Assembly: GCA_035610835.1 (NCBI GenBank)
Contig: CM069445.1
Coordinates: forward strand, 30,554,811-30,618,810
Length of the DNA: 64,000 nucleotides
Origin: Ophiura sarsii
Lineage: Eukaryota > Echinodermata > Ophiuroidea > Amphilepidida > Ophiuridae
Direction of reading: 5' to 3'
Shown: one piece after another, positions 1-10,700 of the stretch
Layout of the letters: every line of letters begins with the position of its first letter
How positions within the stretch are numbered: position 1 is the stretch's first letter
Translations under genes and position numbers: made by a program
The notes under the pieces: generated by a model
What the model was told of the DNA's origin: nothing
Databases searched by the model: none
What the model saw: the letters and a program-made list of their open reading frames with translations, nothing else

Positions 1-927
1 ATATAATTTGTCTGATTTTTTATAACTAACTGTAATCTGAGACTAATATAACTAAAGTTATATTAGTCTCAGCTGTAATCGCACGCATAAGTTAACCTTG
101 TAGGTCCTTAGTCTCTAATAAGTTAACATGACGAATATTGAGGTCATTTTGGAAGATGAAAAGAAGATTAGGATGATTGCCATATCTAAACTTGCTAACG
201 CTTAGCTTATAGCAATTGCAATGACATAGTTGATAATCATATTTTTTCCATTGCTTAATATTATTTACTGTGATTACCAAACAGGACTTCAGTAAACACT
301 CAGTGAAGTAGCTATATTAATCTTACAAGAAATAATAAAGTTCACCGTTTTTCAAATAGGATTAATCTTTTTACATGAATCAAAAGAAGTGATCAAAGAT
401 CATTAACATTGTACGAATCACAAATATTTGACGTTTCTTTGCCCATCGTATACAGCATGGATTAGGTTGGATATAAGTTATCGAGAAGTTTCGAATTTAG
501 TAACATAGGCCTCAGACGTTGAGGAAGTTTACTCCAAATGAGATCTCATTTGAAATCGGAATTTGGAAATCTATTTACTCAGAAATGTTGACAGGTTGGC
601 AACATGTATGATGATTAATTCATGATTTTCTTAACGATTTTAGCGCTACCTTTGTAAATAGACACGTTATTAAACATAATATGAACATTAAGTCACATGC
701 AACAGGGTTTATTTTCCAATCTGCTCAAGGAAGACTATATTGTTGAATAGATTCATCAGGATTGGTAGCAATGATAAAATGACGTTCTTATATGAACTGA
801 TCCAAAAGATATACTCACTGTGTGCGTTTCGGCAAACGCTGTTCTCAACACATGTTTGATAAGCATACGACGCTGAATGGTTTGAATATTTGACATGTTG
901 CCGTAAGGCGACGATCAAAACCACACC
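1..927. other. Left flank, no recognisable gene
   Basis: AT-rich sequence with no recognisable exon, RNA gene or long open frame on either strand. The open frames here are all under about 75 codons and show no familiar motif. The only structure I see is the perfect hairpin at 37-72, listed separately. Confidence 0.5.
37..72. repeat. Perfect 16-bp inverted repeat with 4-nt loop
   Basis: The arms CTGAGACTAATATAAC (37-52) and GTTATATTAGTCTCAG (57-72) are exact reverse complements separated by TAAA. The same word TGTAAT lies just outside each arm. This could be a relic of a very short palindromic element or a folding transcript segment. No function can be assigned. Confidence 0.8.
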
Positions 928-1168
928 CTGTTTTACGGGCGGACGGACCTGGCAAGTAGGGTAGGTCGGTCGGTTTTTTAATATTTCTAACCTAAAATGT
1001 CATCAAAATCTGCACAAATCGGGATTTTTAAAAAAAAATTGTGAACAAAATGTGTCAACATAAATTATTTTCGGCCAAAAAACGGCTGTTTTTTTTAGGA
1101 TTTGAGAAAAAGTATCTGAAAACCCCTTTAAAAACGCAAAAGGTGAGTCGGTCGGGCCTGTAAAACAG
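928..1168. mobile_element. Small inverted-terminal-repeat element (MITE-like)
   Basis: The sequence starts with CTGTTTTACGGGC and ends with GCCTGTAAAACAG. The termini match as inverted repeats with one mismatch, and further similarity (GGACGGACC against GGTCGGGC) follows inside. The 241-bp interior is AT-rich and non-coding, with runs of A and T. I could not find a clear target-site duplication, so the superfamily is unknown. Confidence 0.5.
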
Positions 1169-1299
1169 CATTTTGTTCCCTCGCCTAACTGTCAAATGGA
1201 CCACTTACTCTTATGAACCCTTCTTTGATCCAATTACGCCTAAAAAGGTTTTATCGTTAAGCTGAACGGCGTTGTTATTCCAACTGATTTCGGCACCAG

Positions 1300-1588
1300 C
1301 AATCATGTTCAAAACTGTTGGGACACTTCCTGCATGTCCTGTGAAACGGTGGTCCCTCCCCCTAAACTCAATGTTGGTCCATATAAAAGCATCGTCCAGC
1401 AATGGGCTGTGTTATATATATCAGCCCCAACATTGGTTTGGGGGGGGGGGGGGGGGGGGGTGAGAGGGATGGCAGCTTTACATAAACTAGTTTTGACTAT
1501 CATACTTTCAACTGACAGCTTTTTACTAATTTTGAAAGATATTTGATGCGCACGTGTATAGTGTCCCAACAGGTTTTGAACAAGATTG
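1300..1588. mobile_element. First MITE copy of the array (Tc1/mariner-like, non-autonomous)
   Basis: This is a 289-bp element whose ends are inverted repeats. The left end starts CAATCATGTTCAAAAC and continues TGTTGGGACACT. The reverse complement of the right end starts CAATCTTGTTCAAAACC and continues TGTTGGGACACT, so about 29 bp match with one mismatch and one gap. A second inverted pair, CAATGTTGG / CCAACATTG, lies inside just before the G tract. At internal array positions the element is flanked by TA on both sides, the duplication expected of the IS630-Tc1-mariner group. There is no transposase, so it would need one in trans. In this outermost copy the left flank is AG rather than TA. A short open frame beginning MFKTVGTLPACP recurs in every copy, but its C-terminus changes frame with G-tract length, so I do not call a gene. 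Confidence 0.85.
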
Positions 1589-2156
1589 TATTAAAGCATT
1601 GTAAAAATAATGTACTAAATTCATATAAGTCCTTGTAACTGCATTAAATAAGTTCCAAATTATCTTATATTTGGCAATATTAGAGAGCGATAATGTGCCA
1701 TTAGTATCGTTTATTTAAGAAAAGAATGGGTTAGTAATGTCTTCAATTTAAAGGGGCATTGTCTGAATTACGCACCTAAATGGTACTTTTTAATAAAGAC
1801 TTATTTCATAAGATATAGGTAAAACAAATAATGTCATTAAATAAACTAATGATTGTGTTATTGTGGTAGGGTGGGGGTGACCGTTTATTTCAGATTAATA
1901 TACTCTTAATTGAAGCATGTTAATTGAGACGCCATAATAATTAAGATTCGTATTTGTATAGAGGTAGATGTCAACAAACACAAAATATCCATTTGACAAC
2001 GTAATACATCACCTATAAATCGCATGTTATTATTAAACATATTATACTAATTCGTAAGTTCCGGAAAAGTGAAATCAACTTTAGAATGAAAAGTTACAAA
2101 CATTTCCAAAATGAAATACAAAACTAAACAAACGAAAACAAAACCATAAAAACAAG

Positions 2157-2227
2157 AACCTATCGAGATTCGAACCAGCAATCTACTTATTCTAAGACAG
2201 GAAACATACCACTGAGCTAACTGGGGA
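2157..2227 (-). ncRNA. tRNA-like pol III unit, repeated in every array body
   Basis: Read on the minus strand, an A-box-like TAGCTCAGTGGTA is followed about 35 nt later by a B-box GGTTCGAATCT. A run of five T follows within about 10 nt of the end, as in a pol III terminator. The acceptor and anticodon stems pair poorly, so this is probably a tRNA-derived or degenerate sequence rather than a working tRNA. The same segment occurs in each of the 24 bodies. Some copies differ by one base in the anticodon-arm region (CTACTTATT or CTACCTATT on the plus strand). Confidence 0.55.
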
Positions 2228-2278
2228 GTAAGCGTTTTGAAGAGGAATTTTGCTTATTAACTCTAGCACTGTATTGAT

Positions 2279-2465
2279 CAACCACGGTCAACCATTCAAT
2301 TTCAATAGAACCCTATGTACGGTCTACCAGAATGAATAGAAAGGAAGTATTGATCATCTTTTAAGATATTATTGGTAGACCGCGGTTAATCGTGTTGAAT
2401 TCGCAAAAATGATTATTATTTTGAACAGTATGAAAGTGTATATAATGTTAACCGTGGTAGACCGA
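2279..2465. repeat. Cluster of four related GGTAGACC / ACCGYGGTTAA motifs
   Basis: Between the two tRNA-like segments, four sites share a motif. CAACCACGGTCAACC starts near 2280 and ACGGTCTACCAG near 2319 in one orientation. GGTAGACCGCGGTTAA lies near 2374-2389 and TTAACCGTGGTAGACCG near 2448-2464; these two are near-inverted copies of each other. The spacing of 40-75 bp and the mixed orientation resemble protein-binding iterons. They are present in all bodies. No binding protein can be named. Confidence 0.55.
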
Positions 2466-2564
2466 TAATAATAAGTGTATTTCCATACTTAATCATCTCA
2501 AGAAGAATATTAGTTTAACAAGATACATTGTTATACCTTATCTTCTTATACTAGTACAACGTAT

Positions 2565-2634
2565 TGCCCTACTAGTGTAGTGGTTTCGACTGACACCGCA
2601 GACTCTGTCCATGGGTTCGAATCTCAGCGCGGCA
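2565..2634 (+). ncRNA. Second tRNA-like pol III unit of the array body
   Basis: On the plus strand, A-box-like TAGTGTAGTGG (2573-2583) and B-box GGTTCGAATCT (2614-2624) lie about 30 nt apart. The ends TGCC and GGCA can pair, the D stem AGT/ACT and four of five T-stem pairs can form, but the anticodon arm does not fold well. T runs follow about 20-30 nt downstream. It resembles a degenerate tRNA of the Glu/Asp A-box type. From about 27.7 kb onward many copies read CCCTAGTAG instead of CCCTACTAG. Transcription runs away from the minus-strand unit, so the two are divergent. Confidence 0.5.
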
Positions 2635-4693
2635 GTTTAGTTACATTTTAATTTTTACTTCAAATGTTTAAACAATTAAGATTTGAAATAAATGAGTTGA
2701 TCAGGTTTGTACAACATGTTTTTTTTTCTCGTCGCCTTGACGCACCGCCACTTGATGCAATCGTTTGAAACACTCGCCGCTGTAAATTAGATACTTTGAA
2801 ACTATGACACTTTATCAAAATACACGTTATTTATGTATTTCATTAAATATGTATACGTAATTAGACTATGAAGTTCAACTCGAAATGTTACAGAAGCAAT
2901 GTTCTTCATTTCTTAAAAAGAATGGTTAAAATCGAAGCTACCGTTTTCGAGATATAGCGATTTTTGTATTTTTTATAGCTCATTTTTCAACTCCCTTAAT
3001 ACAATCATGTTCAAAACTGTTGGGACACTTCCTGCATGTCCTGTGAAACGGTGGTCCCTCCCCCTAAACTCAATGTTGGTCCATATAAAAGCATCGTCCA
3101 GCAATGGGCTGTGTTATATATATCAGCCCCAACATTGGTTTGGGGGGGGGGGGGTGAGAGGGATGGCAGCTTTACATAAACTAGTTTTGACTATCATACT
3201 TTCAACTGACAGCTTTTTACTAATTTTGAAAGATATTTGATGCGCACGTGTATAGTGTCCCAACAGGTTTTGAACAAGATTGTATTAAAGCATTGTAAAA
3301 ATAATGTACTAAATTCATATAAGTCCTTGTAACTGCATTAAATAAGTTCCAAATTATCTTATATTTGGCAATATTAGAGAGCGATAATGTGCCATTAGTA
3401 TCGTTTATTTAAGAAAAGAATGGGTTAGTAATGTCTTCAATTTAAAGGGGCATTGTCTGAATTACGCACCTAAATGGTACTTTTTAATAAAGACTTATTT
3501 CATAAGATATAGGTAAAACAAATAATGTCATTAAATAAACTAATGATTGTGTTATTGTGGTAGGGTGGGGGTGACCGTTTATTTCAGATTAATATACTAT
3601 TAATTGAAGCATGTTAATTGAGACGCCATAATAATTAAGATTCGTATTTGTATAGAGGTAGATGTCAACAAACACAAAATATCCATTTGACAACGTAATA
3701 CATCACCTATAAATCGCATGTTATTATTAAACATATTATACTAATTCGTAAGTTCCGGAAAAGTGAAATCAACTTTAGAATGAAAAGTTACAAACATTTC
3801 CAAAATGAAATACAAAACTAAACAAACGAAAACAAAACCATAAAAACAAGAACCTATCGAGATTCGAACCAGCAATCTACTTATTCTAAGACAGGAAACA
3901 TACCACTGAGCTAACTGGGGAGTAAGCGTTTTGAAGAGGAATTTTGCTTATTAACTCTAGCACTGTATTGATCAACCACGGTCAACCATTCAATTTCAAT
4001 AGAACCCTATGTACGGTCTACCAGAATGAATAGAAAGGAAGTATTGATCATCTTTTAAGATATTATTGGTAGACCGCGGTTAATCGTGTTGAATTCGCAA
4101 AAATGATTATTATTTTGAACAGTATGAAAGTGTATATAATGTTAACCGTGGTAGACCGATAATAATAAGTGTATTTCCATACTTAATCATCTCAAGAAGA
4201 ATATTAGTTTAACAAGATACATTGTTATACCTTATCTTCTTATACTAGTACAACGTATTGCCCTACTAGTGTAGTGGTTTCGACTGACACCGCAGACTCT
4301 GTCCATGGGTTCGAATCTCAGCGCGGCAGTTTAGTTACATTTTAATTTTTACTTCAAATGTTTAAACAATTAAGATTTGAAATAAATGAGTTGATCAGGT
4401 TTGTACAACATGTTTTTTTTTCTCGTCGCCTTGACGCACCGCCACTTGATGCAATCGTTTGAAACACTCGCCGCTGTAAATTAGATACTTTGAAACTATG
4501 ACACTTTATCAAAATACACGTTATTTATGTATTTCATTAAATATGTATACGTAATTAGACTATGAAGTTCAACTCGAAATGTTACAGAAGCAATGTTCTT
4601 CATTTCTTAAAAAGAATGGTTAAAATCGAAGCTACCGTTTTCGAGATATAGCGATTTTTGTATTTTTTATAGCTCATTTTTCAACTCCCTTAA

Positions 4694-4701
4694 TACATGT
4701 A
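4694..4701. other. MITE excision footprint TACATGTA
   Basis: At this unit junction the expected MITE is absent. The preceding body ends at 4695 and the next begins at 4700, each exactly 1,413 bp long, with only CATG between them. Occupied sites read TA-CAAT...ATTG-TA, so the remaining CA and TG are exactly the two terminal bases of each transposon end. Excision by Tc1-type transposases with 2-nt staggered cuts is known to leave this kind of scar. An unequal-crossover deletion would not be expected to give this junction. Confidence 0.85.
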
Positions 4702-7700
4702 TTAAAGCATTGTAAAAATAATGTACTAAATTCATATAAGTCCTTGTAACTGCATTAAATAAGTTCCAAATTATCTTATATTTGGCAATATTAGAGAGCG
4801 ATAATGTGCCATTAGTATCGTTTATTTAAGAAAAGAATGGGTTAGTAATGTCTTCAATTTAAAGGGGCATTGTCTGAATTACGCACCTAAATGGTACTTT
4901 TTAATAAAGACTTATTTCATAAGATATAGGTAAAACAAATAATGTCATTAAATAAACTAATGATTGTGTTATTGTGGTAGGGTGGGGGTGACCGTTTATT
5001 TCAGATTAATATACTATTAATTGAAGCATGTTAATTGAGACGCCATAATAATTAAGATTCGTATTTGTATAGAGGTAGATGTCAACAAACACAAAATATC
5101 CATTTGACAACGTAATACATCACCTATAAATCGCATGTTATTATTAAACATATTATACTAATTCGTAAGTTCCGGAAAAGTGAAATCAACTTTAGAATGA
5201 AAAGTTACAAACATTTCCAAAATGAAATACAAAACTAAACAAACGAAAACAAAACCATAAAAACAAGAACCTATCGAGATTCGAACCAGCAATCTACTTA
5301 TTCTAAGACAGGAAACATACCACTGAGCTAACTGGGGAGTAAGCGTTTTGAAGAGGAATTTTGCTTATTAACTCTAGCACTGTATTGATCAACCACGGTC
5401 AACCATTCAATTTCAATAGAACCCTATGTACGGTCTACCAGAATGAATAGAAAGGAAGTATTGATCATCTTTTAAGATATTATTGGTAGACCGCGGTTAA
5501 TCGTGTTGAATTCGCAAAAATGATTATTATTTTGAACAGTATGAAAGTGTATATAATGTTAACCGTGGTAGACCGATAATAATAAGTGTATTTCCATACT
5601 TAATCATCTCAAGAAGAATATTAGTTTAACAAGATACATTGTTATACCTTATCTTCTTATACTAGTACAACGTATTGCCCTACTAGTGTAGTGGTTTCGA
5701 CTGACACCGCAGACTCTGTCCATGGGTTCGAATCTCAGCGCGGCAGTTTAGTTACATTTTAATTTTTACTTCAAATGTTTAAACAATTAAGATTTGAAAT
5801 AAATGAGTTGATCAGGTTTGTACAACATGTTTTTTTTTCTCGTCGCCTTGACGCACCGCCACTTGATGCAATCGTTTGAAACACTCGCCGCTGTAAATTA
5901 GATACTTTGAAACTATGACACTTTATCAAAATACACGTTATTTATGTATTTCATTAAATATGTATACGTAATTAGACTATGAAGTTCAACTCGAAATGTT
6001 ACAGAAGCAATGTTCTTCATTTCTTAAAAAGAATGGTTAAAATCGAAGCTACCGTTTTCGAGATATAGCGATTTTTGTATTTTTTATAGCTCATTTTTCA
6101 ACTCCCTTAATACAATCATGTTCAAAACTGTTGGGACACTTCCTGCATGTCCTGTGAAACGGTGGTCCCTCCCCCTAAACTCAATGTTGGTCCATATAAA
6201 AGCATCGTCCAGCAATGGGCTGTGTTATATATATCAGCCCCAACATTGGTTTGGGGGGGGGGGTGAGAGGGATGGCAGCTTTACATAAACTAGTTTTGAC
6301 TATCATACTTTCAACTGACAGCTTTTTACTAATTTTGAAAGATATTTGATGCGCACGTGTATAGTGTCCCAACAGGTTTTGAACAAGATTGTATTAAAGC
6401 ATTGTAAAAATAATGTACTAAATTCATATAAGTCCTTGTAACTGCATTAAATAAGTTCCAAATTATCTTATATTTGGCAATATTAGAGAGCGATAATGTG
6501 CCATTAGTATCGTTTATTTAAGAAAAGAATGGGTTAGTAATGTCTTCAATTTAAAGGGGCATTGTCTGAATTACGCACCTAAATGGTACTTTTTAATAAA
6601 GACTTATTTCATAAGATATAGGTAAAACAAATAATGTCATTAAATAAACTAATGATTGTGTTATTGTGGTAGGGTGGGGGTGACCGTTTATTTCAGATTA
6701 ATATACTCTTAATTGAAGCATGTTAATTGAGACGCCATAATAATTAAGATTCGTATTTGTATAGAGGTAGATGTCAACAAACACAAAATATCCATTTGAC
6801 AACGTAATACATCACCTATAAATCGCATGTTATTATTAAACATATTATACTAATTCGTAAGTTCCGGAAAAGTGAAATCAACTTTAGAATGAAAAGTTAC
6901 AAACATTTCCAAAATGAAATACAAAACTAAACAAACGAAAACAAAACCATAAAAACAAGAACCTATCGAGATTCGAACCAGCAATCTACTTATTCTAAGA
7001 CAGGAAACATACCACTGAGCTAACTGGGGAGTAAGCGTTTTGAAGAGGAATTTTGCTTATTAACTCTAGCACTGTATTGATCAACCACGGTCAACCATTC
7101 AATTTCAATAGAACCCTATGTACGGTCTACCAGAATGAATAGAAAGGAAGTATTGATCATCTTTTAAGATATTATTGGTAGACCGCGGTTAATCGTGTTG
7201 AATTCGCAAAAATGATTATTATTTTGAACAGTATGAAAGTGTATATAATGTTAACCGTGGTAGACCGATAATAATAAGTGTATTTCCATACTTAATCATC
7301 TCAAGAAGAATATTAGTTTAACAAGATACATTGTTATACCTTATCTTCTTATACTAGTACAACGTATTGCCCTACTAGTGTAGTGGTTTCGACTGACACC
7401 GCAGACTCTGTCCATGGGTTCGAATCTCAGCGCGGCAGTTTAGTTACATTTTAATTTTTACTTCAAATGTTTAAACAATTAAGATTTGAAATAAATGAGT
7501 TGATCAGGTTTGTACAACATGTTTTTTTTTCTCGTCGCCTTGACGCACCGCCACTTGATGCAATCGTTTGAAACACTCGCCGCTGTAAATTAGATACTTT
7601 GAAACTATGACACTTTATCAAAATACACGTTATTTATGTATTTCATTAAATATGTATACGTAATTAGACTATGAAGTTCAACTCGAAATGTTACAGAAGC

Positions 7701-10700
7701 AATGTTCTTCATTTCTTAAAAAGAATGGTTAAAATCGAAGCTACCGTTTTCGAGATATAGCGATTTTTGTATTTTTTATAGCTCATTTTTCAACTCCCTT
7801 AATACAATCATGTTCAAAACTGTTGGGACACTTCCTGCATGTCCTGTGAAACGGTGGTCCCTCCCCCTAAACTCAATGTTGGTCCATATAAAAGCATCGT
7901 CCAGCAATGGGCTGTGTTATATATATCAGCCCCAACATTGGTTTGGGGGGGGGGGGGGGGGGGGGGGGTGAGAGGGATGGCAGCTTTACATAAACTAGTT
8001 TTGACTATCATACTTTCAACTGACAGCTTTTTACTAATTTTGAAAGATATTTGATGCGCACGTGTATAGTGTCCCAACAGGTTTTGAACAAGATTGTATT
8101 AAAGCATTGTAAAAATAATGTACTAAATTCATATAAGTCCTTGTAACTGCATTAAATAAGTTCCAAATTATCTTATATTTGGCAATATTAGAGAGCGATA
8201 ATGTGCCATTAGTATCGTTTATTTAAGAAAAGAATGGGTTAGTAATGTCTTCAATTTAAAGGGGCATTGTCTGAATTACGCACCTAAATGGTACTTTTTA
8301 ATAAAGACTTATTTCATAAGATATAGGTAAAACAAATAATGTCATTAAATAAACTAATGATTGTGTTATTGTGGTAGGGTGGGGGTGACCGTTTATTTCA
8401 GATTAATATACTCTTAATTGAAGCATGTTAATTGAGACGCCATAATAATTAAGATTCGTATTTGTATAGAGGTAGATGTCAACAAACACAAAATATCCAT
8501 TTGACAACGTAATACATCACCTATAAATCGCATGTTATTATTAAACATATTATACTAATTCGTAAGTTCCGGAAAAGTGAAATCAACTTTAGAATGAAAA
8601 GTTACAAACATTTCCAAAATGAAATACAAAACTAAACAAACGAAAACAAAACCATAAAAACAAGAACCTATCGAGATTCGAACCAGCAATCTACTTATTC
8701 TAAGACAGGAAACATACCACTGAGCTAACTGGGGAGTAAGCGTTTTGAAGAGGAATTTTGCTTATTAACTCTAGCACTGTATTGATCAACCACGGTCAAC
8801 CATTCAATTTCAATAGAACCCTATGTACGGTCTACCAGAATGAATAGAAAGGAAGTATTGATCATCTTTTAAGATATTATTGGTAGACCGCGGTTAATCG
8901 TGTTGAATTCGCAAAAATGATTATTATTTTGAACAGTATGAAAGTGTATATAATGTTAACCGTGGTAGACCGATAATAATAAGTGTATTTCCATACTTAA
9001 TCATCTCAAGAAGAATATTAGTTTAACAAGATACATTGTTATACCTTATCTTCTTATACTAGTACAACGTATTGCCCTACTAGTGTAGTGGTTTCGACTG
9101 ACACCGCAGACTCTGTCCATGGGTTCGAATCTCAGCGCGGCAGTTTAGTTACATTTTAATTTTTACTTCAAATGTTTAAACAATTAAGATTTGAAATAAA
9201 TGAGTTGATCAGGTTTGTACAACATGTTTTTTTTTCTCGTCGCCTTGACGCACCGCCACTTGATGCAATCGTTTGAAACACTCGCCGCTGTAAATTAGAT
9301 ACTTTGAAACTATGACACTTTATCAAAATACACGTTATTTATGTATTTCATTAAATATGTATACGTAATTAGACTATGAAGTTCAACTCGAAATGTTACA
9401 GAAGCAATGTTCTTCATTTCTTAAAAAGAATGGTTAAAATCGAAGCTACCGTTTTCGAGATATAGCGATTTTTGTATTTTTTATAGCTCATTTTTCAACT
9501 CCCTTAATACAATCATGTTCAAAACTGTTGGGACACTTCCTGCATGTCCTGTGAAACGGTGGTCCCTCCCCCTAAACTCAATGTTGGTCCATATAAAAGC
9601 ATCGTCCAGCAATGGGCTGTGTTATATATATCAGCCCCAACATTGGTTTGGGGGGGGGGGGGGGGGTGAGAGGGATGGCAGCTTTACATAAACTAGTTTT
9701 GACTATCATACTTTCAACTGACAGCTTTTTACTAATTTTGAAAGATATTTGATGCGCACGTGTATAGTGTCCCAACAGGTTTTGAACAAGATTGTATTAA
9801 AGCATTGTAAAAATAATGTACTAAATTCATATAAGTCCTTGTAACTGCATTAAATAAGTTCCAAATTATCTTATATTTGGCAATATTAGAGAGCGATAAT
9901 GTGCCATTAGTATCGTTTATTTAAGAAAAGAATGGGTTAGTAATGTCTTCAATTTAAAGGGGCATTGTCTGAATTACGCACCTAAATGGTACTTTTTAAT
10001 AAAGACTTATTTCATAAGATATAGGTAAAACAAATAATGTCATTAAATAAACTAATGATTGTGTTATTGTGGTAGGGTGGGGGTGACCGTTTATTTCAGA
10101 TTAATATACTCTTAATTGAAGCATGTTAATTGAGACGCCATAATAATTAAGATTCGTATTTGTATAGAGGTAGATGTCAACAAACACAAAATATCCATTT
10201 GACAACGTAATACATCACCTATAAATCGCATGTTATTATTAAACATATTATACTAATTCGTAAGTTCCGGAAAAGTGAAATCAACTTTAGAATGAAAAGT
10301 TACAAACATTTCCAAAATGAAATACAAAACTAAACAAACGAAAACAAAACCATAAAAACAAGAACCTATCGAGATTCGAACCAGCAATCTACTTATTCTA
10401 AGACAGGAAACATACCACTGAGCTAACTGGGGAGTAAGCGTTTTGAAGAGGAATTTTGCTTATTAACTCTAGCACTGTATTGATCAACCACGGTCAACCA
10501 TTCAATTTCAATAGAACCCTATGTACGGTCTACCAGAATGAATAGAAAGGAAGTATTGATCATCTTTTAAGATATTATTGGTAGACCGCGGTTAATCGTG
10601 TTGAATTCGCAAAAATGATTATTATTTTGAACAGTATGAAAGTGTATATAATGTTAACCGTGGTAGACCGATAATAATAAGTGTATTTCCATACTTAATC

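Larger units (their letters stand above)
1589..3001. repeat. Array unit body, representative copy (1,413 bp)
   Basis: This is the sequence between two MITE copies, beginning TATTAAAGC and ending CCCTTAATA. Its length is identical (1,413 bp) in the bodies I measured at 3283-4695 and 4700-6112. It contains a minus-strand tRNA-like segment (2157-2227), a plus-strand tRNA-like segment (2565-2634), and between them a cluster of related GGTAGACCG-type motifs. There is no long open reading frame. I recognise no known satellite family. Confidence 0.9.

Noticed and set aside
2157..2634. Functional tRNA genes
   Set aside because: A and B boxes are present, but acceptor and anticodon stems do not fold properly. 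I list them only as tRNA-like.
4694..4701. Ordinary deletion by unequal crossing-over as the cause of the short unit
   Set aside because: Both adjoining bodies keep the full 1,413 bp and exactly CA+TG remain, which a homology-driven deletion would not produce.
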